Positions 6,924 through 14,109 of a stretch of DNA of 14,965 bases are shown here, piece by piece. The first letter of the stretch is position 1. Every line of letters begins with the position of its first letter. The translations under genes and the position numbers were made by a program. The notes under the pieces were generated by a model. That model did no database searches. It was given only the letters and a program-made list of their open reading frames with translations, and was not told where the DNA came from. The DNA comes from Lentisphaerota bacterium (lineage in GTDB: Bacteria; Verrucomicrobiota; Lentisphaeria; Victivallales; GWF2-50-93), in assembly GCA_025360875.1 (NCBI GenBank), contig JANYBI010000648.1, positions 1 to 14,965 of the forward strand, given 5' to 3'.

Positions 6924-8243
6924 TTATTTGAGTTTCCAATTTACAGGAGAGAACGCTATAAGTTTCTCATCCTCAAAACGGTCAAGATAGGTTTTCAACT
7001 CGGAAAAGTTCAGGTCCGCCAGTTGGGCAAGTTCAAGTATGGAACGGTGTCCGTCAATATGATATAGCGCCAGATCATTCAGCTTATGGTAGCTGGCCGG
7101 ATTGTCAGAGACATCAACATAAAGATCGTGCCTTGTCAGCCAGGGAGGAAGTAGCCGTGTATAGGCAGGGATGGAATTGGTTTCCAATATCTCTATGAAT
7201 ATTTTGCAAACAGCAAGGGCTTCCTTCATATAGGACATATTGATTTTATCTGGAGTGTCGAGACTTGAATGATATTTGTCGTAGGGATAGCGCTGCAGGG
7301 CGACGCCAGGCAGATTGATCGTCGGCCAGGCAAAATAGCGTTCATCATTGCCGTAGCCCTCAAAAAAATTCAGTTCACAGGCTTTGGTTTGATTTTGCCG
7401 CAATGCCATCCGAAGGATCTGTTCGATGGAATGTCCTGCCGGATGAGTGCCCTTGAGGCACCATTCCCGGCCATCTCCCAGGGTCTCGAGGTTTAGCATG
7501 CCTATGGTTTTGGCAACCTTTTCCCTGTTGTGGTAAAGATAGAACAATGTCCCGAACATTTCCGGAACAAGCAGCATCTGGTATGAATAATTGCGCCGGG
7601 GCAGTGATTGGAGGAAATGCATAAGCTCCATGGCGGCAACGCATCCGCTCAGATCATCGTTGCACAACTCGTCAATATGTGCGCAGATGCATAGGGTTTC
7701 CGGACGTTCCCCCGGCAGAAAAAGATCTGCTGTTTTAAGTGGGGAATTATGGGTTTTTACTTCGATCTTTATGTGATAGCGACCATCCGGGAGACTGCTC
7801 CATCTATTATGTGGCAGTGAAATACCCCAGGTCTTAAGACGGTAGTTGTATGCGAGACGGTGTTCGAGTATGAAAGCGTCCGGCTGTTCAGGGCGTGTGC
7901 GCAGATGGCTGATGATTTCATCCTTGGTGAACCATCCGTCGACCGGCTTGCTGTAAGGGGCGACAAAGAGGAGGTTCTCATCTGTTGATGCGATCAATTC
8001 TCCACTTTCATTTTTCATCCAGCCCCCGCAGACTTCCCAGGCTGGAGGGACAATCCAATCTTCGCATTCACTGCCGACCGGATATTCATGCAGGATGATA
8101 TCTGGAAATTCCTTCGAGATAATTTCAAAAGTCGTATCCAGGCCAGGGCTATTTACCATCCGTGGCAGGGGAGCAATTGCATCAAAAAGGCGTTTCATCC
8201 GCGCGGTATCGAAGTTCATCGTTTTTGGGATATCCTGTCTCAT
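6924..8243 (-). CDS. DUF2172/DUF4910 aminopeptidase-like polysaccharide biosynthesis protein
   Basis: The 439-residue product has the full architecture of this family: an M28-like zinc peptidase fold interrupted by a DUF2172 insertion (about 55-170, starting YPVGSECEDWIVPPAWEV) and ending in a winged helix (about 395-435, SILELAQLADLNFSELKTYL). Candidate metal ligands are H189 (ICAHIDE), D196 or D197 (CNDDLSG), E228 (VPEMFG), E253 (NLETLG) and H325 (KYHSSLDTP). All the expected positions are filled, so it could be a working metalloenzyme. Family members are common in polysaccharide and flagellin-glycosylation loci; I know of no settled reaction. It has the same three-part plan as the C-terminal half of the AAC(3) fusion at 1-2038. 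It starts 11 bases after the HisF stop, with AGAGGA at 8248-8253. It may form or cleave an amide on the sugar or its acyl group (inference). Confidence 0.9.
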   Translation of the reverse strand: MRQDIPKTMNFDTARMKRLFDAIAPLPRMVNSPGLDTTFEIISKEFPDIILHEYPVGSECEDWIVPPAWEVCGGWMKNESGELIASTDENLLFVAPYSKPVDGWFTKDEIISHLRTRPEQPDAFILEHRLAYNYRLKTWGISLPHNRWSSLPDGRYHIKIEVKTHNSPLKTADLFLPGERPETLCICAHIDELCNDDLSGCVAAMELMHFLQSLPRRNYSYQMLLVPEMFGTLFYLYHNREKVAKTIGMLNLETLGDGREWCLKGTHPAGHSIEQILRMALRQNQTKACELNFFEGYGNDERYFAWPTINLPGVALQRYPYDKYHSSLDTPDKINMSYMKEALAVCKIFIEILETNSIPAYTRLLPPWLTRHDLYVDVSDNPASYHKLNDLALYHIDGHRSILELAQLADLNFSELKTYLDRFEDEKLIAFSPVNWKLK

Positions 8244-8254
8244 GATGTCCTCTT

Positions 8255-9043
8255 CTATTGGTGTAGCCTTATTGAAATTCCGGCATTTTTTATCTGGGCT
8301 CTGGTCTGCATGGGATTTTCATCCTTGAAGCAGAAATAGGTGCCGGCAGATACGGCATCGGCATGCCCCTGGATAAATCCTTCTACGAAATGTCTTGCAA
8401 GCCCGCATCCCCCCGAAGTGATGACCGGTATCGAGACCGCTTCGGATATTGTGTTGGTCATCTCCAAGTCAAGTCCTTGCCGGGTTCCGTCCCTGTCAAT
8501 TGAAGTCAGCAGGATTTCACCTGCACCTCTTTTCTCGCCTTCAACCGCCCATTCCAGCGGATCCAGGGATGTTTCCTCTTTTCCACCTTTGACGAAGACT
8601 CTGCTCCTGCCTTCCTTGTTCCTGCGGAAGTCTATGCTGAGGACGACGCACTGTGCGCCGAAGACTTTCGAGGCCTTGTCTATGAGATCTGGATCTTCGG
8701 CTGCGGCGGTATTCACACTTACCTTGTCGGCGCCGTTTGCGAGGAGAATTCTGAAATCTTCGAGGCTCTTAACGCCTCCGCCTACTGTGAACGGCATGAA
8801 GATTTGCTCGGCAGCCTTCTTCACTACATCAATTGTCGTCATCCTGCTTTCCGATGAAGCTCGGATGTCGACAAATATCAGTTCATCGGCAGCCTGCGCC
8901 TCATAGATCTTCGCCTGGGAAACCGGATCTCCGATTTCAATTATCCGGTCGAAATTTATGGTGGTGACGAGGACCATCTTCGGTTTTTTGCCGAAGGAAC
9001 TCATTGTCATCTGGAGTTTTGGGATAAGCCTCTGTTTTTGCAT
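8255..9043 (-). CDS. hisF: HisF-like ammonia-channel subunit of the sugar amidination system
   Basis: The 262-residue (beta/alpha)8 barrel is clearly of the HisF family (FTVGGGVKSLEDF, GADKVSVNTAA, RGAGEILLTSIDRDGT). In histidine synthesis HisF cyclises PRFAR using ammonia from HisH. By my alignment to Thermotoga HisF, catalytic Asp11 is Q11 here (IPKLQM instead of a CLDV-type motif), Lys19 is T27, and the first loop carries about eight extra residues. Asp130 and Asp176 equivalents remain (D138, D185). The ammonia-gate residues Arg5, Glu46, Lys99 and Glu167 are all kept (R5, E54, K107, E176). I infer that it conducts ammonia to the sugar amidotransferase encoded just upstream, as the wbpG-linked hisH/hisF genes are thought to do, and does not make histidine. 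No other his gene is present. It follows HisH after 4 bases. Confidence 0.93.
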   Translation of the reverse strand: MQKQRLIPKLQMTMSSFGKKPKMVLVTTINFDRIIEIGDPVSQAKIYEAQAADELIFVDIRASSESRMTTIDVVKKAAEQIFMPFTVGGGVKSLEDFRILLANGADKVSVNTAAAEDPDLIDKASKVFGAQCVVLSIDFRRNKEGRSRVFVKGGKEETSLDPLEWAVEGEKRGAGEILLTSIDRDGTRQGLDLEMTNTISEAVSIPVITSGGCGLARHFVEGFIQGHADAVSAGTYFCFKDENPMQTRAQIKNAGISIRLHQ

Positions 9044-9047
9044 CCTG

Positions 9048-9665
9048 TTAAGCTTTCCAAGATAGGAAGTTTTTAAGGATCTTCAACCCGTAGTCCTGGC
9101 TCTTTTCAGGATGGAACTGGGTTGCGCATATATTGCCTTTCGACACTGCAGCAGTAACCTCTCCTCCGTAATCGCAGACCGCAAGCAGATCTTCCCTGTT
9201 ATTGCATCTCATGTGGAAGGAATGCACAAAATATAGGTCTGGAGATTCGGGGATGCCTGTCAATATCGGATGCTCTTTTTTCCTGATGATGTTATTCCAT
9301 CCTATCTGTGGCACTTTCAACTTCGGATCGTCGGGGATTATCTTCACTACTTCTGCGTCAAACCATCCCAGACCTTTGAATTCGCCCCCCTCGAAACTCC
9401 TTGTCGCCATCGCCTGCATACCCAGACATATCCCGAGGACAGGTTTTTTCCTGGCAAGCGCAAATTCATTGAGAGATTCCACAAATCCCTTTTCAGTCAG
9501 ATTCCTCATGCAGTCGCCGAAGGCGCCGACTCCTGGAATGATTATCCTTTCCATGGAGCCTATCTTCACCGGATCAGAAATTATTTCCGCTTCAGCTCCC
9601 AGGTATTCGAGAGAGTTGAAAACAGAAAGAAGATTCCCCATCCCATAGTCGATTATACCGATCAT
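9048..9665 (-). CDS. hisH: HisH-like glutamine amidotransferase subunit
   Basis: The 205-residue class I glutamine amidotransferase has the HisH hallmarks: IIDYGMGNLLSV at the N-terminus, PGVGAFG at 44-50, the nucleophile C80 in GICLGMQ, and H185 and E187 in FHPEKS completing the triad. KVPQIGWN (117-124) and YFVHSFH (145-151) are also typical of HisH. It would hydrolyse glutamine and pass ammonia into its HisF partner. The start overlaps the amidotransferase stop by 4 bases (ATGA at 9662-9665), so the three genes are translated together. In this setting the ammonia most likely serves amidination of an N-acetyl sugar rather than imidazole glycerol phosphate synthesis. Length and catalytic residues are normal, unlike its eroded HisF neighbour. 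Confidence 0.95.
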   Translation of the reverse strand: MIGIIDYGMGNLLSVFNSLEYLGAEAEIISDPVKIGSMERIIIPGVGAFGDCMRNLTEKGFVESLNEFALARKKPVLGICLGMQAMATRSFEGGEFKGLGWFDAEVVKIIPDDPKLKVPQIGWNNIIRKKEHPILTGIPESPDLYFVHSFHMRCNNREDLLAVCDYGGEVTAAVSKGNICATQFHPEKSQDYGLKILKNFLSWKA

Positions 9666-10864
9666 GAGCTATGTCTGAATTTCCAGCGTTCGAGTTGTAC
9701 TTCAGATTCTTTCCGGGGCATAGATCCGCATTTAAGCCATTTGTCGAAATCGTGTGTCTTCTCCCCCTTCTGGGTTTTGGACGGATCGTGCTTATAGGGT
9801 GAAACCATATGGCTGAGCGAAATCTGCGTGAATTCCTCTTCGGTCAGTCCAATGTAGTCGAGGAAGATGTCGAGGCTGGCAGGCCTTTTGCCCTCGTATT
9901 TCTTGATCAGTTTAAGAGCTTCTTCACGGCTGAGGCGTCCATGCCTGATATCGATTGAGGAGAGATGTGATGGACGGGTATATCCCCTCTTGATGAACTT
10001 TATGTAGTCACGGACTCCCTGGAACTGGCATTCGATTTTTTCGTAGCAGTATTCCGGAGGGACGTTCTCCACCACGTCGCCCTTCCATCCAAGTTCCCTT
10101 GTGATAATCTCCGACTGTGTTTTGACATCCCACGGGACATATGATCCAAGACACACCGACTTATACTGGATCTTGCGGAGTTCCTTGAGGGGAGGGTAGG
10201 TGAACGGCTTCAGATCGCGTTCATCGACCAGCCCTTCGAGCCGGACAACCATGTCTTCCGCGGAAATTCCAAGATTTACAAAACGGTTGAAACGCTTCTC
10301 GTCGACTTCCTCCGGCTGGTTGTAGCTGTAGTAGGCAGTGTATTCGGCTGATGGCTCGCCCCAGAAGATCAATGGTATGTTGTATCGTATCGCCACCCAC
10401 ATAGGATAAGCGAAGATTCCAGTATGACAGTGCCAGCAGAAGTCACCCTTTTCGAGGAAGCTCTGCAGCATGAGTTTCTGCACGACCTTCCAGTTGGGGG
10501 TGAAATGATGGAAATCAACTCCAAGTTTGCGGATTACGCGTATGGTATCCTCGAGAACTGTCGGCCTGAGGAACCCATGGTCGAATCTGACCACCAGCGG
10601 CTTCAGATTGTACTCTTTTACAAGGTAGTAGAGGGTCCAGGTGCTGTCTTTTCCGCCGCTGAACGGCACAAGACAGTCGTAGTCCCCTTTTCCCTTATAC
10701 GCGGCCACAAGTTCATCGAGTTCCTTCTTTTTCACCTTCCAGTCGATCTTCTCATTCTTGATCTCATTCTGCCTGCAGATGTTGCAGACACCCTGTTCGT
10801 CAAAGGTGATCGTCTCGTGTGTTTCAGGTATAACGCACTTTGAACAGCGCCTAAGTTCGCTCAT
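9662..10864 (-). CDS. N-acetyl sugar amidotransferase (PseA/WbpG type)
   Basis: The 400-residue product belongs to the PP-loop ATPase family that turns a sugar acetamido group into acetamidino. CSKCVIPETHETI with a second CNIC gives four cysteines, C7, C10, C27 and C30, as a likely zinc site. The ATP-binding PP-loop is VPFSGGKDST at 66-75. The CWHCHTG stretch (143-149) is also characteristic. It would activate the N-acetyl oxygen with ATP and accept ammonia from the HisH/HisF pair that follows. Homologues are PseA in the Campylobacter acetamidino-pseudaminic acid pathway and WbpG in Pseudomonas O-antigen synthesis. I chose the ATG at 10864 rather than the upstream ATG at 10945: it matches the family N-terminus, has AGAGGA five bases ahead, and avoids a 27-residue extension inside the previous gene. 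Its position beside pseI and pseG points to a pseudaminic-type substrate. Confidence 0.94.
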   Translation of the reverse strand: MSELRRCSKCVIPETHETITFDEQGVCNICRQNEIKNEKIDWKVKKKELDELVAAYKGKGDYDCLVPFSGGKDSTWTLYYLVKEYNLKPLVVRFDHGFLRPTVLEDTIRVIRKLGVDFHHFTPNWKVVQKLMLQSFLEKGDFCWHCHTGIFAYPMWVAIRYNIPLIFWGEPSAEYTAYYSYNQPEEVDEKRFNRFVNLGISAEDMVVRLEGLVDERDLKPFTYPPLKELRKIQYKSVCLGSYVPWDVKTQSEIITRELGWKGDVVENVPPEYCYEKIECQFQGVRDYIKFIKRGYTRPSHLSSIDIRHGRLSREEALKLIKKYEGKRPASLDIFLDYIGLTEEEFTQISLSHMVSPYKHDPSKTQKGEKTHDFDKWLKCGSMPRKESEVQLERWKFRHSS

Positions 10865-10869
10865 TTTAT

Positions 10870-10875
10870 TCCTCT
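10870..10875 (-). promoter_or_regulatory. Ribosome binding site that decides the amidotransferase start
   Basis: AGAGGA on the minus strand lies 5 bases before the ATG at 10864, in the 25-base gap after the GNAT stop. The alternative ATG at 10945 would lie inside the GNAT gene and add residues that family members lack. Confidence 0.75.
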
Positions 10876-10889
10876 TTGTTGTGTCTCTG

Positions 10890-11504
10890 TCAGATTTTGG
10901 AAATTTTCGGGGGAAGTGGCCCGAGAAGCTTTTCATCCGGAACAAAATCGTCCGCCAGAAGTCCCACCAGCACGTGGTCGACCCTTTTGCCCTCGTAATT
11001 TATGAGCTCCTTTATGAGTCTTCCCTCTTCGCGGAACCCGTTTTTTGCGAGAACTTTTGCAGAGCCTGTGTGCCCGTCATAATAACCTGCCCATAGCTTC
11101 TTGAACCCGCAGCAGTTGAAACAATAATATGTTACTGCATGGACTGCTTCCGTCGCATATCCTTTTCCGCTGGCGTCAGGATGCCCGAGAACAAATGAGA
11201 TGTCAGCTGAGAGGTGTTTCCACTTTATCGACGGAAGTGTGACCGTCCCTACAAGACGTTTCCCTTCGTTGTCATATACGCCGAAATGCTTGCCCGATAT
11301 CGTATCATTGAGTTTGGCCCTTATATAGTCCTCAACCCGCTGGCGGGTCTGTTCGACGAACCTTACCTCCAGATATTTGTTGACATCCGGATTGTTCAGC
11401 CAGGCGACATATTCAGGCGAAATGTCTTTGACTTCAATGTCCCTTATGACCAGTCTCCTGGTCCTGATGATCGGCAGCGCCGGCTCTCTCAATGTGATTT
11501 CCAT
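10890..11504 (-). CDS. GNAT acetyltransferase, RimJ/RimL type
   Basis: The 204-residue product opens with IIRTRRLVIRDIEVKDISPEY, typical of the Acetyltransf_3 branch, and has the acetyl-CoA pyrophosphate loop ASGKGYATEA at 111-120. SAKVLAKNGFREEGRL (148-163) is the usual last helix and strand of the fold. It would acetylate an amino group with acetyl-CoA. In nonulosonic acid loci a separate GNAT often makes the N-acetyl group on the 4-amino sugar intermediate. Here a PseH-like domain is already fused to PseG, so this second enzyme may act on another amine or hydroxyl, or may be the real PseH. The sequence does not decide between these. It follows pseI after 58 bases, the longest gap in the window, with AGGAGA at 11516-11521. 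Confidence 0.88.
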   Translation of the reverse strand: MEITLREPALPIIRTRRLVIRDIEVKDISPEYVAWLNNPDVNKYLEVRFVEQTRQRVEDYIRAKLNDTISGKHFGVYDNEGKRLVGTVTLPSIKWKHLSADISFVLGHPDASGKGYATEAVHAVTYYCFNCCGFKKLWAGYYDGHTGSAKVLAKNGFREEGRLIKELINYEGKRVDHVLVGLLADDFVPDEKLLGPLPPKISKI

Positions 11505-11515
11505 GAATAAAATTA

Positions 11516-11521
11516 TCTCCT
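11516..11521 (-). promoter_or_regulatory. Ribosome binding site before the GNAT gene
   Basis: AGGAGA on the minus strand, 11 bases before the ATG at 11504. It sits in the 58-base gap 11505-11562, where I see no hairpin terminator and no clear -35/-10 pair; two AGGGAAA copies occur there, with no meaning I can assign. Confidence 0.6.
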
Positions 11522-11562
11522 AGATTCCTGTTTCCCTATTTTTCCCTGACACCACGGCTAAT

Positions 11563-12612
11563 TCAGAACATTCTCTTTTCCAGCGGAGTTCCCCTGCGGA
11601 TATTTATCTTGGCCCTCTTGCCTAGGACGGTATCAAGATATTTTGGAGCAAGCCCGTGTCCTGGTCTTATTGAGCGTACATTTTCAGAAGTTAACTTTTC
11701 TCCGGACCCTATGTCTGCGACTGCGAAAAGAGAGCGCCTGAATATCCTGCTAGCGGCCTCCTTCGCAGAAACAGCATAGTTTACTTTCCCGAGAGCGGAC
11801 TCGACCGTCCTTATTGCATCAACCATTTCCCTGAACTCAGAGGGTTCGAGCGAGAAAGAGCTGTCCGGACCCGGATCCTTTCTCGAAAGAGTAATATGCT
11901 TTTCAATAATCGATGCGCCAAGTGATACGGCTGCAACCGACACAGATGTTCCCAGGGTATGATCCGAAAGACCTGCGACAGTCTGGAACCGTCTTATCAT
12001 GTCTGGAATTGTCCTAAGGTTCATCTCCGCTGGAAGTGCCGGATATGCGCTTGTGCATTTCAGAAGAGCCAGCTGTCTGCATCCCGAGGAACGTGCAGCC
12101 TTGACAGCTTCGACTATCTCCTTTAGCGAAGCCATGCCTGTGGACATTATCATGGGCTTGCCTGTCCGCGCTATTCTCCTGATGAGAGGCAGATCCACAA
12201 GTTCGAAGGATGCGACCTTGTATGCGGGCATTTTTATTTTCTCGAGAAACTCGACCGAGCTCGGATCGAAAGGCGTCGAGAAAAAGTCCAATCCCAGCTT
12301 CTCAGCTATTGTCTTCAGTTTTGGCTGCCAGTCCCATGGAGTATGAGCCTCGCCGTAAAGCCTGTAGAGGGTCTTTCCTTCCCATATTGTGCCCTTGCCG
12401 ATCCTGAAATATCTGTTGTCGCAGTCGATCGTGAGGGTGTCTGGAGTGTAGGTCTGTATCTTGACTGCGTTCGCACCGGCCTTTTTAGCGGCCATGATTA
12501 TCTTGACAGCCTTTTCAAAACTATGTCCATGGTTCGCGGAGACTTCCGCGATGACATATACAGGATGTCCGGAACCGATTTTATGTCCGTTTATCTGAAT
12601 GCAGTTTTTCAT
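11563..12612 (-). CDS. pseI: Pseudaminic acid synthase PseI (NeuB family)
   Basis: The 349-residue product is a full-length NeuB-family sugar synthase. It condenses phosphoenolpyruvate with a six-carbon diacetamido sugar to form a nine-carbon acid. The barrel domain shows VYVIAEVSANHGHS (18-31), KIQTYTPDTLTID (52-64), FFSTPFDPSSVEFL (115-128), YKVASFEL, MIMSTGMAS and IIEKHITLSRKDPGPD (236-251). The C-terminal SAF (antifreeze-like) domain spans about 290-345. YTPDTLT and the HTPWDW stretch (91-96) are closer to PseI than to NeuB or LegI. The substrate would be the PseG product released by the gene just upstream, whose stop overlaps this start by 4 bases (ATGA, 12609-12612). It is the best single indicator that the locus makes a pseudaminic acid; a close stereoisomer cannot be excluded. 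Confidence 0.95.
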   Translation of the reverse strand: MKNCIQINGHKIGSGHPVYVIAEVSANHGHSFEKAVKIIMAAKKAGANAVKIQTYTPDTLTIDCDNRYFRIGKGTIWEGKTLYRLYGEAHTPWDWQPKLKTIAEKLGLDFFSTPFDPSSVEFLEKIKMPAYKVASFELVDLPLIRRIARTGKPMIMSTGMASLKEIVEAVKAARSSGCRQLALLKCTSAYPALPAEMNLRTIPDMIRRFQTVAGLSDHTLGTSVSVAAVSLGASIIEKHITLSRKDPGPDSSFSLEPSEFREMVDAIRTVESALGKVNYAVSAKEAASRIFRRSLFAVADIGSGEKLTSENVRSIRPGHGLAPKYLDTVLGKRAKINIRRGTPLEKRMF

Positions 12613-14108
12613 GTGCCGCTTTTCTCCGATATCAGGTGCAATGAGCCTTTTTCAATTGCGAAACTGTCAAGATCGACCTGCCTGAATCCGGCTTTCTCGA
12701 AAGATCTCATGGATCCCTTGTTGTCCGGCCTTATGTATGCGTGCACCGTTTTGACCTTGGAACTGGCGAAAAGCCCGTTCGAAGCCTCATATATGAGTAT
12801 GCTTCCATATCCCTTGCCCCTGAATTCAAGCGCCAGGCTCGTGGATATCGTCGCATCTTTCCCGTTGATCCTGAATCTTACCTGTCCTGCACGTTTCCTT
12901 TCCGCAGTCTCTGCGACACAGAAGAAGCAGCTCTTGTCTTTCAACATCCTTTCATACCATTCCTTGTGATGATCCCATGGTATTGGATTCCTGGAGAAAG
13001 ATACTTCGCGGATCGGCTTGGAATTTGAAAGCTCCCATATGAACTTGCAGTCGTCCTTCAAGGCTTTCCTCAGGAAAAGTCCGCCCATGGAATAGGTTAT
13101 CCTCTGCGCCCCTCTGCCATCGACAAGCAGCCGGCCTTTCTCGGACATCCTGTTCCGCAGATCGGCATCTTTTACAAGAGACTTCAACTCCGAGATCAGC
13201 TTTTTCTCCTCAAGATCACAGTTATGCCCGAGATTGATTGCGGCTCCCGAGGTTTCAAGGCTCAGCGCGATCGGCTTCTGGTTGTCCGCGCAGTATATGA
13301 TGATGTTGGGCAGGCCCATGAAGCATGTTTCCCAGCATGTGCTTCCTCCGGCTGTGATCACGATGTCGGCCCACGCCATGAGTTCAGGCATGTTGGAGAC
13401 ATTTTTAAGAATCTGGAGACTTGGAGATTTGGAGATTTCCTTTTCAATCGACTTGAGGTGTGGATTTGCTCCGCCAGCCACCACTCTCACATGCAGGTCC
13501 AGGTGTGAAGCTTTGACCGCTTTGATTATCTTTAAAGTCGTATTGTCAGGATCGCTTCCTCCCAGGGTGACCAGCAGCTTCGTGGCCTTTTCAGGAATCT
13601 GCCTCTTCCAATGGATGTATGGCGAAAACTCCTTGCGGAGTAAGGCATATTGTGTTCCCAGAAGTATCCTGGTGAAAGGTGCGGCATCAGGATAGAAATG
13701 AGTGCCGGCATAAAGGTTCTGGTTCAGGATAATGTCCGCGGAATAGCTGCTGCAATGGCCGTAGTCGTCCACAAACAGAAGCCTTAGTCCGGCCTTCTTG
13801 ATGGCTTCCTGATATTTGTCTGAGAATATGTATCCGTCGACGACGAGCCATGTCGCCTTTTTTTTCTCTGTGAATTTCGCAGTTTCTGCGACGTCCTTCA
13901 ATGTTCCGGCTTTCGACTTGATTTTGATAACGGAGATCGATTCGGCTTTGATTTTCTTGACCAGAGCGTCAGGGCATTCGGATACCGCGAAATGGACTTC
14001 CATCCCGGAATTCCTGAGTTCCTGGGCAAGGGCAAGACAACGCATCACGTGTCCCGTGCCGGTCTTGACCGATGCGTCCGCCCTGATTATGACTGCCTTT
14101 TTCTTCAT
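12609..14108 (-). CDS. pseG: PseG UDP-sugar hydrolase fused to a PseH-like GNAT domain
   Basis: The 499-residue product combines two steps of the pseudaminic acid pathway. Residues 1-340 are PseG, a GT-B-fold hydrolase that removes UDP from UDP-2,4-diacetamido-2,4,6-trideoxy-beta-L-altropyranose: IRADASVKTGTGHVMRCLAL (8-27) with H20 the expected catalytic histidine, VTLGGSDPDN at 180-189, and ITAGGSTCWE at 251-260 for UDP binding. Residues 341-490 are a GNAT domain with the acetyl-CoA loop FRGKGYGSILI at 429-439 and SMRSFEKAGFRQV near the end, like PseH, which acetylates the 4-amino group just before the PseG step. The fusion would place successive enzymes together. The gene begins one base after the aminotransferase stop and overlaps pseI, so the pathway steps are translationally linked. 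No lesion is visible in either domain. Confidence 0.93.
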   Translation of the reverse strand: MKKKAVIIRADASVKTGTGHVMRCLALAQELRNSGMEVHFAVSECPDALVKKIKAESISVIKIKSKAGTLKDVAETAKFTEKKKATWLVVDGYIFSDKYQEAIKKAGLRLLFVDDYGHCSSYSADIILNQNLYAGTHFYPDAAPFTRILLGTQYALLRKEFSPYIHWKRQIPEKATKLLVTLGGSDPDNTTLKIIKAVKASHLDLHVRVVAGGANPHLKSIEKEISKSPSLQILKNVSNMPELMAWADIVITAGGSTCWETCFMGLPNIIIYCADNQKPIALSLETSGAAINLGHNCDLEEKKLISELKSLVKDADLRNRMSEKGRLLVDGRGAQRITYSMGGLFLRKALKDDCKFIWELSNSKPIREVSFSRNPIPWDHHKEWYERMLKDKSCFFCVAETAERKRAGQVRFRINGKDATISTSLALEFRGKGYGSILIYEASNGLFASSKVKTVHAYIRPDNKGSMRSFEKAGFRQVDLDSFAIEKGSLHLISEKSGT

Positions 14109-14109
14109 C

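Noticed and set aside
8340..8906. Plus-strand open frame of 188 codons
   Set aside because: It lies entirely opposite hisF; its low-complexity Ser/Pro/Thr-rich product is typical of the antisense of a conserved gene.
8255..9665. Part of a histidine biosynthesis operon
   Set aside because: Only hisH and hisF are present, they sit beside a sugar amidotransferase, and HisF lacks the Asp11 equivalent needed for cyclase activity.
9270..9797. Plus-strand open frame of 175 codons
   Set aside because: It is antisense to hisH and the end of the amidotransferase, with no recognisable motif.
10865..10945. Upstream start giving a 27-residue longer amidotransferase
   Set aside because: The extension overlaps the GNAT gene, is basic and unlike family N-termini, and the ATG at 10864 has a strong ribosome site.
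11505..11562. Terminator or promoter in the longest gap
   Set aside because: I found no GC-rich hairpin with a T-run and no clear -35/-10 pair; only two AGGGAAA copies and a ribosome site are visible.
12343..12969. Plus-strand open frame of 208 codons
   Set aside because: It is antisense to pseI and the PseG-PseH gene, both of which have conserved catalytic motifs; its composition is that of a reverse shadow.
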